From NCBI GenBank assembly GCA_023213395.1, contig CM041465.1, positions 123,697,741 to 123,761,740 on the forward strand: a stretch of 64,000 nt of DNA, read 5' to 3'. This DNA comes from Cycas panzhihuaensis. Lineage: Eukaryota > Cycadophyta. Positions 23,122 through 35,560 of this stretch are shown here, piece by piece (the first letter of the stretch is position 1; every line of letters begins with the position of its first letter). A program made the translations under genes and the position numbers. The notes beneath the pieces are model-generated. The model saw only the letters and a list, made by a program, of their open reading frames with translations, had not been told where the DNA came from and searched no databases.

Positions 23122-23203
23122 ATTTTTTTGTCAGTGAAATTTTGTGTGAATTTATTATATCACATTAAACATTACATATATGATAATATCATATATTTCA
23201 ACA

Positions 23204-23842
23204 CTCCTCTTTAATGTTTAATGTTTGCAAGTCTTCAAATATTCAATCTTCATATTTAATTTTTAAATGTTTGTATTTATATATGTTGAAATTTATAAAA
23301 TGTAACATGTATCAAATCTATAGCAATCTGAATCAATTTGTATTACCTGTAACTTTTAAATCTATCAACATCATGTAACTAATCTATAATCTAGAATTAA
23401 CATGTGATCATCTCTGATCATTAGTGATCAACATATTAAGAAATAACATGAATAATAAAATATAAATATCACAAAGCATACAATAATCATTTGTCACAAG
23501 AGACAATAAATTTATACCTGGAAAGTTCATTGTGAAAAAAAATACAAGAGAAAGTTGGAATTATTAACTCTTCTTTACATATCAAATGATTACATCTCCA
23601 AATGAGTAACTCCTATCTCGATCCTTTCTCAAGCTCTCAAGTTGTGTGTGTGTGTATGTGTGTGTGTGTGTATGTACATATTTATATGAATAATCTCTTC
23701 ATAAATAACTTGAAATATCTTCTTAGTTGTTTCATCATTCAATATGATAGTTTATATGAATAATTGTACATATCACATCTCACAGTGCTTTTGGTGAGAT
23801 TTTGTGAGTCTTTTTCTTTTGCATAATGAATATATTATAATA
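23204..23842 (-). repeat. RLC_B interior end plus truncated LTR, joined to an inverted copy
   Basis: 23204-23427 is the polypurine-tract side of the RLC_B interior. From about 23428 to 23806 an LTR fragment in - orientation follows (CAAGAGACAATAAATTTATA, TCTCGATCCTTTCTCAAG). It then changes within a few bases to the + orientation end of an LTR (GCATAATGAATATATTATAA) next to a + strand primer site at 23843. A GT-rich microsatellite at 23641-23677 lies in the LTR fragment. Confidence 0.5.
23641..23677. repeat. (GT)n microsatellite
   Basis: GT/TG dinucleotides interrupted by two TATG units, inside the truncated RLC_B LTR. The same place in the other LTR copies has only GTGTGTGTAT, so this one expanded locally. 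Confidence 0.8.
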
Positions 23843-26646
23843 TGGTATTAGAGTAAAATTTTAAATTTTTACATGGTATTAGAGTTATAATGAGAACTTT
23901 GTTTTTAACCATGTTATGAAAAATTTTGTAAAGCAAAGTGAAAATTGTGAGGCAATTACAAAACCAATATCAATCAATAAAAGAGCTAATTTGAAGTGTG
24001 TTCTGATGAGCCAAAAGTTAATTATGCCAATGACATCTGACTAAAATTTTGGGACTAGAAGAACTTGATTAAAGTTACATGTAGAAAATAAAGCCACATA
24101 CAAATGTTGAAAGCCACAAACTGGTGGCATGTCATTTATTGAATTTTGTAGACAATTATTTTAAGCATGTTGGATATATATATACGTAGTATGTAAGATT
24201 GATTGAGTCTACCATACATGATAAAATAATTAAAATTGATGTTGGTTGCATTTACTAATACAAGTTGGCTTCCTACAGAAGTGATTAAGATTCTATGAAA
24301 CCAGTCATCTCACCTAATCTCATAATTAACAACAGATATATATTCACATTATTATGAAAACTAATATCCCATCAACAAGTAAAACAAAGAACAAACGTAT
24401 ACCAATAAATATACAATAACCTATGAGTAATGTGTTATTACGTAGACATGATGATTTAAATAGTTTAAATCCATTAGTAAATCCCCTTAATAAAGCATGA
24501 AGTCACATGAAAGACATCATGCAATTAACAACCTAAGCTGAAAGGAGCAAAACACATTTTTTAAAGGACTACATGATTTTTAAAAAATATTAACAAGTTT
24601 TTTAACATAACTCTTCATTGGAATGTCAAATTTAGGTGCCGTTGGATACATTGAAAAGAGAATTTTGAAGCGATAAAATCAAGTGGTCACATGGCATATT
24701 TCAAATATCAAAAGACAAATTTTAATGGGTAAAATAAGCAAAATAATTGACTTCATAAAAAATGCATTTTAAACCTTTTTTAGATTTGTTTTGGCATTTT
24801 GTAATATTTGTAAAGATTCCAAAGAGCATGATGATGATATTGTTAATTATTGAAAAAAGAAAAAATATGTTTCATTTAAAATAAAAATATTTAAAGCTCA
24901 ATTATAACATTTTAAAGGATAAAATTGATAAAAAATTTAACGATTTGAGACATCATTACATATGCAAATCTTAATATATTAGATATGATTAAATCTCCTT
25001 AATATTTACACATTTAATATAATGAGGTACACAACACTAGTTAAATACAATATTCACCCAATTTATTAGACACTTACTTGAATAATATTCATGACACCAC
25101 TTGATATTGATAAATAGCCCAGTTTGTTTGCAATTGATGTTCAAGAGTTATCAATAAAAAGATATTATTTTCTTCCTGTTTATAAGACAGAGAAAAAGTC
25201 TTACATATTTATCATTTGACATACCAAAATCAAGTGTTGAGGAGTCTAATTAATATATTGTATGTGTTATGTGAGTGAAAAATCTAACTTGCCATTTATA
25301 ACAAGAAGCATAAAAACACATTATTTATATCACTTTATTACAACTAACTTGACTTGGCCAAGTGGTACACCTTATTCCCAAAGTTAGTTTGTTTAGATTA
25401 TTGATTTGTTAATATTGATGAGTTATTTATTGGTTGCTAAAAAAAATTGTACAAGATGTATGTAGAAGAACCAATGGAGATAGCACATGAATTATTTGTT
25501 TATACGTAAGAGGCAACATGAATGAGGCCATTCTTATACAATACATAAATTCTGTTGTTATTCCCATATGCAATAGGTAATATTTTATACTACTCTTGTA
25601 ACAACATCTTTTTTAATAGCTAAGAGTTATTATGTTTGTTAATAAACTATGTATAAAAAACATATCCTAGAAAATTAGTGATTACAATGGTTGGTTATAT
25701 ATATATTTTGGTAAATGGTTGTTATTTTAAATGGATATCAGTAATTATTTTTATTCATGAGATTATTCAAATGATAGATTAATAGATGTTAATGTTTACA
25801 ATAACTTTACAGATAAAAATATAAAGTTAAGGAAAAAACTCCATATAAATATAACAAATGAAAATCATGAAATTAAGACTATTTATTTGGTTGATCAATA
25901 ATCAATATATAAGTATTTTACAAATGGATGATCATAGTTAGTTACTAATGATCACAAATAACTGCTAATATTTACAAGTTAATTATTTGCAAGAGACAAT
26001 TACAAAGTTGATATATTTACAAGTTATAAGTGATACAACTTGATACAAATTGTTATATATTTGATATTCTAACATACAAGAAAAACATTAAGATGAAGAT
26101 TAAAGTTGATTGAAGATTTTAAAACATTAAATATTAAGAGAGATTGTTGGAATATGTGATATTCTCTCATATTTAATGTTTAATGTAAGGTTATAAATGC
26201 ATACACAATTCTACTAATTAAAAATATTGATAGATGTAATATGGATGATTGTTCATATAAACATCCTATTGGATGATGAAAAAACTTGAGAAATATTATA
26301 AGTCATTCATGAGATAACATATTTTATAAATATGTACACAGACCACTTAAATTTTTGAGAAAGAACGATTAGCTTAGAGATATAATTATTTAATATCATA
26401 AAAAAGAGCTTCCTACTCTAATCTTCTCTTATAATTTTTTCAACATTGATTTTTTTTATATATAAATCTATTGTCTTTCTTGTGATGATACTTTACCATG
26501 CTTTTTGATATGTATACTCTATAATCCATATTATTATTTTATATGTTGATATTATATACATAAATTATGTACATTATTTATGATATAATTATTTTATTAT
26601 ACATCAATAATATATTTTTATTATACATAATAAATATATTTTAATA
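23843..26646 (+). mobile_element. RLC_B copy 2, + orientation, 5' LTR lost
   Basis: TGGTATTAGAG (23843) starts the interior. A second TGGTATTAGAG at about 23874 shows a small local duplication of the primer site. The interior of about 2.3 kb has no gag or pol similarity. The polypurine tract ATTAAGAGAGAT at 26133-26144 is followed by a full LTR at 26145-26646 (TGTTGGAATATGTGATATT). From about 24525 rightwards the copy is the mirror image of 26695-28780. Confidence 0.6.
26145..26646 (+). repeat. RLC_B LTR, + orientation
   Basis: About 502 bp, preceded by a purine tract and followed at once by TGGTATCAAAAT, a primer-site remnant where plain flank would be expected after a 3' LTR. It aligns by eye with the complement of 26695-27178. 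Confidence 0.65.
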
Positions 26647-26694
26647 TGGTATCAAAATAAAATTCTAAATTTTTAAAATTTTACTCTGATACCA
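26647..26694. other. palindromic junction of two primer sites
   Basis: 48 bp running from TGGTATCAAAATAAAATT to AATTTTACTCTGATACCA. The right half is nearly the complement of the left, so two RLC_B units are joined primer site to primer site. It is the centre of the large palindrome. Confidence 0.7.
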
Positions 26695-27178
26695 TATTGA
26701 AATATACTCATTATACAAAATATAAGTATGTTAAACATATATAATCAATAAATCATATTATGAAAAATATATACAATTCATATAATGTAAGATTAACATA
26801 TCAAACAATAACATAAATATAAAGTATAAACATGATAAAACATCAATAAGCATACACCATAAGAAAGAATGAATTTATAAGTCAAAACATAGTGTAAAAA
26901 AAAACCACGAGAGAGTTGAAATTATAAGCTCCTCTTTAAAATATTAAATGATTGCATCTTAATTCTTAAATTCTTAAGTAGTTTGTATACATGTTTATAA
27001 ATTTGTTACCTCATAAATAGCCTATAAAATTTTTTGAACATTTTCATCATCCAATAAGATGTGTACATGAATAATCATGCTTATCACATCTATCAATGCT
27101 TTTAGTGAGTGAAATTTTATGTGAATCCACTATTTTACATTAAACATTAAATATATATAGATATCAAATATTCAAATA
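26695..27178 (-). repeat. RLC_B LTR, - orientation (3' LTR of copy 3)
   Basis: Aligned with 1565-2066 and 17133-23203: shared GCATACACCATAAGA, CTCCTCTTTAAAATATTAAAT and TCATCCAATAAGATG blocks. It is flanked by a purine-tract complement on the right and a primer site on the left. Confidence 0.65.
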
Positions 27179-28419
27179 CTCCCCTTAATATTTAACGTCT
27201 TCAAGTCTTCAATTAACCTTGATCTTCATATCTTTTGCTTTCCTATACATTGAAATCTATGAACTTATATCAAATTTACATCAAACTGAATAAAGATGCA
27301 TCACCTATAATATGTAATCAATTGTATCAACTATGATCATCAGTGACCAACATAATCATCCACGTGTAAAATGCCTATAAAACTAAACATCAATCAACCA
27401 AACAACTAATTTCAATTTTATGATATTCACTTGTCATGTTTATATGAAATTTTCATTTTAATAACTTTATATATTCACCTATAAAACTGTTGTAAACATC
27501 AACATTGTCAACTTGTGATCTCAATAATTTCAACTAAAATGATTATCGATATCCATATAAAACAACCATTAACCAAAATATATAGATAACTAGTTGTTAT
27601 AATTGTTAATTCTTTAAAATATGTGTTTTATATGTGATTCATCAACAACCAAAACAACAATTAATTATTAGATAAAACATTGTTATAAGAGTAACATAAA
27701 ATCTCTCACCTCTTATATATGAAAACAACACAATCTGTATATTGTACAAGAGTAGCCTTATTCATTTTGTCTCTTATATACGAACAAATAACTTGTGTAC
27801 TAATTTTATCAATGCTTTTATACATATCAATAACTTTTTTTTTGCAACTAATAAATAATTCATCAACATCAACAAATCAATCATCTAAACATACTAACTC
27901 CAAGAATAGGGCATACTACATGACCAAAATAAGTTAATTGTAAGAAGGTAACATAAACTAAGTGTTTTCATGCCTCTTGTCATACATGTCAAGTCAAATT
28001 TTCCACAGACAAACATATAGATTTGATACTAGTTGTATAACCTCAACAACTGAATTTGGTATGCCAATATATGAGACTTTTTCTCTGTCTCATATATAGC
28101 TGAAAATAACATCATTTTAACTCATCTCTCCAACAAATAGACACTGCAAATAAATTAGACCATTCATCGATTATGAAACAAATGGTGTCATCATCATCAT
28201 CTTTAATTCAAATAAGTGTCCAATAAACAAGGTAATCAATGCATTTAACTAGTGATCGCAATTCTATTGATCAAATGTGTAAATATCAAGCAGGATTTTT
28301 ATCATATTCAACATATTAAGATTTTCGTAATAAATTTCACTAAATATATTATACATCTTTAATTTTTTATCGGTTATGCACCTTAAACAATCATTAATGA
28401 ACCTTAAATACCTTCATTT

Positions 28420-30700
28420 TAAATTAAACTTCTTTTATTTATTATCTATAATCAATAACATTATCATGATCTTTGGAACCTTTTAAAACATTGAAAAATA
28501 TCAAAAGTAGATCTGAAAGAGGTCATAAAAAGCATCTTTTATGAAGTCAAAAGCATGTTAAAATTTACTTATTAAAATCTCTATTATCTAGTCTCTAAAA
28601 CATGCTTTACAACCGCTTGTTTTGACTGTCCCAAAATATCTTTCTAATGCAACTAACAATACATGAATTTGACATTCTAATAAAAATTTACATTCAAAAG
28701 ACTATCAATGTGTTATTAAAAATTAAATGTTCATAACAAATTACATTTAGCCCCTTCCGTTAGGTTGTTGGTTACTCAAATTTTTTTATATGACCATCTG
28801 CTTAGGCTAAGGGTCCTAACATGGATTCTAGATTTTATACAATCAAGTTAAATCCACTTTTACATATGCAAAAAATTTTAAGTACACCTTGCAAAATTTC
28901 ATGTCTACAGAATCTAAAATATTATTAAAAATAATTTAATTAAACACACACTTTGTAATTTTTTTTATTTTGATGAAAAATCTTTGTAAAACCTTTCTAT
29001 ATGGCAATATATTCTTTTAGGCATATATGTCGATTTCTTCATGGTGAACTCCTTTCTCAAAAGGGCAATGTGATTTCCTCTTCCAAAATTAAATTCCATG
29101 GGTAATTACAGTTGTGCCATTCATGAGTGATTACATCGATGGCATTCTTTATAGAGATCTTAAATAAATGGCAACTATGATAGAGTTCTTCAAATATGAT
29201 TTCTTCATGGCTTATGTCTTCAACACATCGAGCCACACTTCGTTTATGATTTTGGGCTCATTGATGTAGGGATTCTCCAAGTTCTATTACTTGAACACTT
29301 TCGTTTCGACAAAAATCTTCATAAAAAAGCTAGATAGTAAGCAAGGTCAACGTTCATTGTAGAAAAGGGCGATTCTCCAAAACCTCACACACAAACAACC
29401 AAGCTCCACAACTTCACGCATGTATTTTCCTTGTGGATATGACTATAGGCATGTGCTTTATAGTGAGTACGTTCCACAGGTGGTGTCATCAATCATCAAA
29501 TAGGTATCAATCATCAAATATCATGTGGTGTCATCAATCATCAAATAGGTATCAATAAACTATATGATTATTAATATTTGATAAGCAAAACTCTTCATTA
29601 GAACATATCTATTAATTTCAAATGGAGATTTTAATATGTCCAGTATATATAATATATCCACGTCAATTTTATATCAATATATCCCACAACTTCAATTTTC
29701 ATTAATTTTAAACATTTAAATATCATAAATGGGCCTTTAAATATTTATTTTTAAACAAAATTTCCTTTTTCATTCACCATCTATCATCAATAACATCATT
29801 ATGATCTTTTGAGCCTTTAAAAACATTAGAATATGCTAAAACAAATATAAAAAATGTCAAAAAATATAACTTTTATTAAATCAAAACCATTTTGTTGAAC
29901 TTTACCCATTAAAGTCTCTCTCATTTTATCTTTGAAATATGCCTTTTAATTATTTACTTTAATTATCTTAAAATCCTTTTTCTAATACAACTAATAGCAC
30001 CTAAATTTGATATTCCAATGAAAGATTATGATCAAAACAATGTCAGTGTGTCCTACAAAATAATGTGATCCTTAAAAAATTAGTTAAGCCCCTTTTTGTT
30101 AGGTCGTTGGTCACTTGACTTTCTCCATGTTACTGCCCGCCTAGGCTAAAGGGGCTAATGCAAATTCCAAATTTTATCCAATATAGTTAATTCAATTTTT
30201 TCACTTATAAACAAAACAATAAATCTGATTTATAAAATTTTGAGATCTATATTCATATTGGATTTAAAATCTGATTAAAATCTAATTAAAACAATGACAA
30301 ACTTTGTAATTTTTTTATTTTGATAAAAATTCTCTAGAAAAAAACTCATGCGCCTGCACCTCAAATTTTTCATCAAAAGCCTCTATATGAATTTCATCTA
30401 TAGACTCGTATAAATTTGCATTTTCGTTCTATGCTTTCCTATATTTAAATAATCTATGTAACATAAACAAAAAATTATTCATAGCATGAGCAATAGTGAA
30501 TTTGAGTTTATCTATAGGATGATCTCTCCTCCAATGGTACAAATCACTGTAGAAATCCACAACTTCACACAAGAATTTTCATGGGCAAGCAAACAATAGA
30601 GAGCACTTATGTAATGCTTCAATTGCACGTAGGGTTGATACAAAAAGCGTAGGTCGAGATCATCAATGGACTACAGTTATACTACAGTTAGAATGGCTTC
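28420..30700. repeat. two diverged direct copies of about 1 kb in the RLC_B copy 3 interior
   Basis: 28420-28880 and 29755-30190 share long collinear blocks (TCAATAACAT-ATTATGATCTTT, AGCCCCTT-CGTTAGGT-GTTGGT, CTTAGGCTAA-GG). Weaker similarity continues to CCACAACTTCAC near 29410 and 30555. The same block occurs inverted at 24500-24860. This is an internal duplication of non-coding sequence, or two more fragments of the same repeat. Confidence 0.55.
29481..29559. repeat. 45-bp tandem duplication
   Basis: TGGTGTCATCAATCATCAAA starts at 29481 and again at 29526. Inside each unit ATCAATCATCAAATA is itself partly repeated. The near identity of the copies indicates a recent slippage event. Confidence 0.8.
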
Positions 30701-31883
30701 ATGCATAGATGCACAAACAAGATTATCACTTCACCACTGCATCGAATGGTGAGAGGACTTCAACAATGGAGGCAAAGTCGTATTTTGAATCCTTCTTAAA
30801 TGATGGTGTTTTGCATTCTTTAAAATAGGAATCAACACTTCGCCTTCTTATCAACCTTGTTTCTAGTCTTTCCAAGCTCTTTATTTCTTCAAAGGCAGAT
30901 CTACAAATGTATATGACGATAACATGCAATCCTTATATAGAGCAAACAAAGAATAAGAATGACTCAAAGACACCATACATCTCACACTCACACAGTGATC
31001 ACGATTGTGATTGAGCCTAACATGTAGTATAGCTACAAATCTTCACACATTGCAAACCTTAAATTTTATGCCTTTATTCATCTACCAAACCCTACATTTA
31101 AATACATTTCTTATTTCTAGTCACTTCATACCACATATTACATTGTACAAGTCTACTACCTATTTGGCATATTGATGGGATTATTGGATTGCATGGTTTA
31201 TATCCTACATCTTCTTTATTCAATCTTATCACTTTCAATTTCATAACTTCATGCACATCTCTCAATAGCAAAATATTACAAAAATACTTTTGACTGGGAG
31301 AAAATCCACAAGTTAAAGTGGACAAAAAAATTCCTTAAATAAAAATTAGATAAGAGAGATGCCATCAACAACACTTATCAATTTGTTTTTGCTAATTGTG
31401 AAGTTTAGTGAAATTACCAATCTTACAAAACTTCAGTCACGTCTACAATGGGTTAATTTGTATAGACGAACTCAATTGACAACAATACTTTCTCATCAAA
31501 TCTGGTGGATTTATTTAACACTAGCATGCCTATAAAATATGGATCCATATGTTTAAAATATATGTCCATAATAAATTCAATATCAATATACCATTAGTAA
31601 TATTGTTTTCAACATATTACTCTCATAATTTGTATGTGGTTTTATCTCATGTGTGTTGCTTTAATTTTCTCTATGCAAATCTCTTCATTATATGTGGCTC
31701 TCATCATCTTTTATATTACCTCAGATTTTTTATGACTTATCAAAATACACCTTAAATTAGCTCTGTATTGACTCAATTAGTTTAACAACTAGCTCATATA
31801 GATTTACAACCTGGTTCTACAAGATCTTTCACAACATGGCTCTTATATATTATGGGAGAAATTAAAATTTAACTATAATACCA

Positions 31884-32305
31884 TATTAGAATGTTGTTAC
31901 TATGTGCAGTAAAAATATATCAAATATGTATAATCAATTAATCATATCATGTGAAATATACATAATTATGTATGTAACATCAACATATCAAACAATAATA
32001 CGAATCATAAAATATACACATATCAAACATGCACCATAAGATAGACAATATATTTATCCGTAAAAATTCTAGTGTGAAAAAAATCACAGAAGAAGACTAG
32101 AATTAAAAACTTCTCTTTAAATATTAAATAATACCTCCAATTAAATCCTTCCTCTCTCAATTATTTCTCAAGTTTTCAAATGGTATATATACATATTTAT
32201 ATAAATAATCTCCTCATAAATAACCTAAAATATCTGTTGAACATTTTCATCATCCAACACAATATTACATGAATAATCGTGCATATCACGTCTCTCAATA
32301 TTGTT
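31884..32305 (-). repeat. RLC_B LTR, first part (5' LTR of copy 3), cut by RLC_C
   Basis: Starts after a TACCA primer-site complement and follows the RLC_B LTR up to CTCTCAATATTGTT. There the 3' LTR of RLC_C begins. The rest of the LTR (about 78 bp, ending CCAATA) is at 39893-39970. Confidence 0.65.
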
Positions 32306-32751
32306 TATGAGAATAGGCATATGCATAACATCATAGGATCAAATTAATCATAAAACCACATGAAAACAAATGATATTACACATGTACACAAGTTGATAGG
32401 TGGCAAACCCCTTCTGAGGAAGAAAAATCACCTCTTAAAGTTCTATTTTTATTAAGAATAACTGTAAACAGAAAACCAAACAGGTAAATCACCTAACATC
32501 TAAACCAGCTTTTGAAAAGGTATACAGACAGTCCTCCTAGATTCATGAAACCATTTCCTTGAATCTAGGAGATGAATTTATATAAAAAAATATTTATTGA
32601 AATGCAGTTTCACATTTCAACCACCTTTCACATAAGATAAATTAATAAATATTAAAGTTTAAATATTATGATAACTTAAATATACATTTAGACATGTGAC
32701 TTAAATATGAACTTTAAAAAAGAATATAAAGATTACATTAACATTCTAACA
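32306..32751 (-). repeat. RLC_C 3' LTR
   Basis: Starts TATGAGAATAGGC (the first dinucleotide is TG in the 5' copy) and ends TTCTAACA. Compared with the 5' LTR it has many C-to-T and G-to-A changes, the pattern expected from deamination of methylated cytosine. Confidence 0.9.
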
Positions 32752-33009
32752 TCCCCCTTTAATGTAAACTTTTGTGCTATAGAAAAAGAAGGTCTTCATC
32801 ATGGTGATCCCCCTTTGATGGAGACTTCTTTTATCTGCAACAGATCTCTGAGATTTAGAAACTTTACTTCAGTTAAAGACTTCATAAGAATATCAACAAT
32901 CTATAAATCTGTTGGACAATAAGACAAAGAAACAAGATTATCAGTAACTAAATTATCAATAAAATGCTAATATAATTCAATATGCTTAGTCCTAGAATAT
33001 GAAACTGGA

Positions 33010-33572
33010 TTTGTAGCTATAGCAATTGCACATTGATTATCAACTTTAAGTTCAATAGAAGAGTTTAGAGACTGACCAATTTCATTTAGTAAAGATTTGA
33101 GCCAAAGTACTTATTTACCAGCTTCAACAAGTGCACGATATTTCGCTTTAGTTGTGGATAAAGTAAGTACCTACATTTTCTAACTAGACCAAGTAATAGA
33201 TGATGAATCTATAAAAAATACATAACCTGAAGTAGATTTGTGATCAGTTATATCACCTTCCCAATCAGAATCAGTATCTCCAGTTAAAGTTAGAGGTTTA
33301 TTACAAAAATTATAAGTTAAACCATAAAACAAAGTATGCTTTAGATATTGTAAAATATGTTTGGTTGCTTTCCAATGAGATTCATGTGGTTGTTGTATAT
33401 AACGGGAACATAAAGTGATAACATAGGAAATGTCAGGGCGGGTGTGAGTTAGATAGATAAGACTACCAATTAGTTGTCTATATAGTGTAGGATCACATAA
33501 AGGTGATGAACAATCAGTAGATAGCTTAACTCCTGATTGTAACAGATTAGATACGGGTTTAGTATTTTCCAT
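33010..33572 (-). pseudogene. copia RNase H of RLC_C
   Basis: A 130-codon open stretch from 33572 contains PTLYRQLIGSLIYLTHTRPD, LCSRYIQQPHESHWK, LQYLKHTLFYGL, GDTDSDWEGDITDHKSTSG and VFFIDSSSITWSS. After a stop it continues with a KYRALVEA-like block and LKVDNQCAIAIATNP. The TDSDW catalytic surroundings are intact, while the usual AGD has become EGD. Confidence 0.85.
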
Positions 33573-33578
33573 GTTAAA

Positions 33579-34366
33579 CTAATGAATTAAGTTTATAATA
33601 TACTTAGGTTGAGATATAGTTATATTTGAATAATTTTGATAAACTTGTAAACTAAGAAAGTAATGTAGTAGACCTAAATCAGTCATTTCAAATTTGTTTA
33701 ATAAAGTAGATTTTAGATGATGAATATTATTAGTTGATGATCCAGTAATTATAATGTCATTAACATAGAGGATTAGAATAGTAAGATTTTCATTTTCATG
33801 TTTAAAATAGAGATTTGGATCACTAATACATCTAGTGTATCCAATGTGAATCAAATAGTCATCTACTTTAGTATACCAAGCTCGAGGAGCTTGTTTTAAA
33901 CTATAAATAGATTTTTTAAGTTTGCAAACTAAATTAAGATTTTCAATAAATCCAGGTGGCTGAAACATATAGATCTATTCTTTAAAATCACCATTCAAGA
34001 AAGCACTCTTAACATCTATTTGGTGGATTTTCCAACCAAACTTGGCTACAAGAGCAATAATTATTTTGATTGTATTCATCTTTACAATAGGGACAAAATT
34101 TTCATTATAATTGATGCCATCTATTTGCGAAAATCCTTTGCAACAAGGTAAGCTTTATATTTTTCAATTGTACCTGTTGAGTTATATTTTATCCTATAGA
34201 CCCATTTACAGTCAACTACATTTTTACCAGGTGGGAGAAGAACAAGATCCCAAATGGAATTTTTAATTAAAGTATTAAATTCAGTCTGCATAGTGTCTTG
34301 CCATACATGATTGTTGATAGCTTGTTTAAATATTTTGGGATCATTATTGTCCATTATTTTTGCCAT
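33579..34366 (-). pseudogene. copia reverse transcriptase of RLC_C with a mutated YVDD box
   Basis: From 34366: MAKIMDNNDPKIFKQAINNH, QTEFNTLIKNSIWDLVLLPP, VDCKWVYRIKYNSTG and KYKAYLVAKDF. Then, after frame breaks, the PGFIENLNLVCKLKKSIY and LKQAPRAWYTKVDDYL blocks. The catalytic box reads LYVNDIIITGS: the first Asp is Asn, a G-to-A change on the coding strand that abolishes polymerase activity. MTDLGLLHYFLSLQV follows. Confidence 0.88.
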
Positions 34367-34908
34367 TAAGGTAAAATTAGTATATAGTTTTTGAGCACTT
34401 GTGCGTCTGGTATCGGTATGATTACCTACATCAGATCTAGCATCAGCAAGTATTTTTGTTGCCCAAACAGGTTGCTTATGAGTAATTGTTTCTGAAGATA
34501 CAGGTTGATTTGATGAACTAGCCTAAAGAGAAGGATCTATTTTAGTGGGTTTGGATATAGTCCAATTTTGGACTTGAGTTAATAAGGATTCCATAACCTC
34601 TACATCAGCTTGTTTATCAGAGGGATCAATCAAACAAGTGTTGGTTAACAAACTTTCAACAGGAAGTTCTACATAAGTAGATATTGAAGAATATCCTTCT
34701 TTATCAAATATTACGTTAGTAAAATAGAAATTTCATGTGTGACTGGATCCAAGAGTCTATAAGCTTTATTCTTTTCGTTGTATCAAACGAAGATATATTT
34801 TTGACTTTTTTTGTCTAATTTTTTGCGTTTTTCATGAGGGATGTGTCCCCATGCAATACTGCCAAAGATTCATAAATGATTGACATATGGTTTTCTTCCA
34901 TACTATTT

Positions 34909-35560
34909 TTATTCTAGAGTAACGTTCTGTGGACATTTACTAGGTAAATGATTTAATAAATAGTTAGAGCAATTAATTACTTCCGCCCATAATTTTAGAT
35001 CTAGATTCTTTGCATGTAACATATAACGAGTCATCTTAACCAGAGTACGATTTTTACGTTCAGCAACACCGTTTTGTTGAGGTGTGTATGCAATGAAATG
35101 TTGGAACCAAATTCCATATGATTTGCAGAAAGAAGTAAATTTTCCACTTAAATATTCCTTAGCATTATCAGATCGAAATATTTTAATTTTTGAATTTAAT
35201 TGATTTTCAACTAACGTTTTATATTCAACGAAAATGTCAAACACTTGACTACGTGTTTTGAGCATGTAAACCCAATATTTTCTTAAATAATCATCTATAA
35301 ATGTAACAAAATAATGAGAACCTAAGTATGATGTTACATGAAAGGGTCCACATATGTCAGAGTGGACAAGTTCAAGTGGAGCAATTGCTCTGAATTGAGT
35401 TTTATATGGAAATGGATCTATGTGTTGTTTACCTGTCATACAGGCTTTACAAACACCATAAACAGTGTTTAAGGGTAGTAGACCATGAACCATTTCATGC
35501 TTCTTTAAATATTACAGTTTGCCATAGCTTGTATGGCCAAATCGTACATGCCAAAGTTTG
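34909..35560 (-). pseudogene. copia GAG-pre-integrase and integrase core of RLC_C, triad intact
   Basis: A 194-codon open frame (35493 to 34909) reads GVCKACMTGKQH (zinc Cys pair), LVHSDICGPF (first Asp), FVTFIDDYLRKYWVYML, FRSDNAKEYLSGKF (second Asp), TPQQNGVAERKNRTL (Glu) and LWAEVINCSNYLLNHLP. All three catalytic residues are present. The matching pre-integrase His pair is just upstream in LWHVRFGH (about 35530-35560), across stops. C-terminal fragments run on to about 34700. Confidence 0.88.

Larger units (their letters stand above)
1565..23203 (-). mobile_element. RLC_B copy 1: non-coding LTR retrotransposon, host of two nested insertions
   Basis: Two similar LTR copies (1565-2066 and 17133-17594 plus 23127-23203) bound an interior of only about 1.4 kb (2067-2903 and 16565-17132) once RLG1 and RLC_A are set aside. 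The interior has no gag or pol similarity that I can see. Next to each LTR sits a T-rich/CCCCCTT purine-tract complement on the right. On the left sits a TACCA complement of the tRNA-iMet primer site, so the element reads on the - strand. The same family recurs at 23.2-27.2 kb and at 26.7-40.0 kb. It is best described as a LARD-like non-autonomous element. Its partner family is unknown. Confidence 0.6.
17133..23203 (-). repeat. RLC_B LTR (5' LTR of copy 1) interrupted by RLC_A
   Basis: The left piece 17133-17594 and right piece 23127-23203 together match the other RLC_B LTRs. RLC_A sits about 77 bp from the LTR's - strand start. A polypurine-tract complement (CTCCTCTTTAATG) follows on the right at 23204, so this LTR also behaves as the 3' LTR of a further interior segment to its right. 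Confidence 0.65.

Noticed and set aside
29481-29559. Short repeats considered as a CRISPR-like array
   Set aside because: Only two direct units without spacers, in a plant genome; this is a simple tandem duplication.
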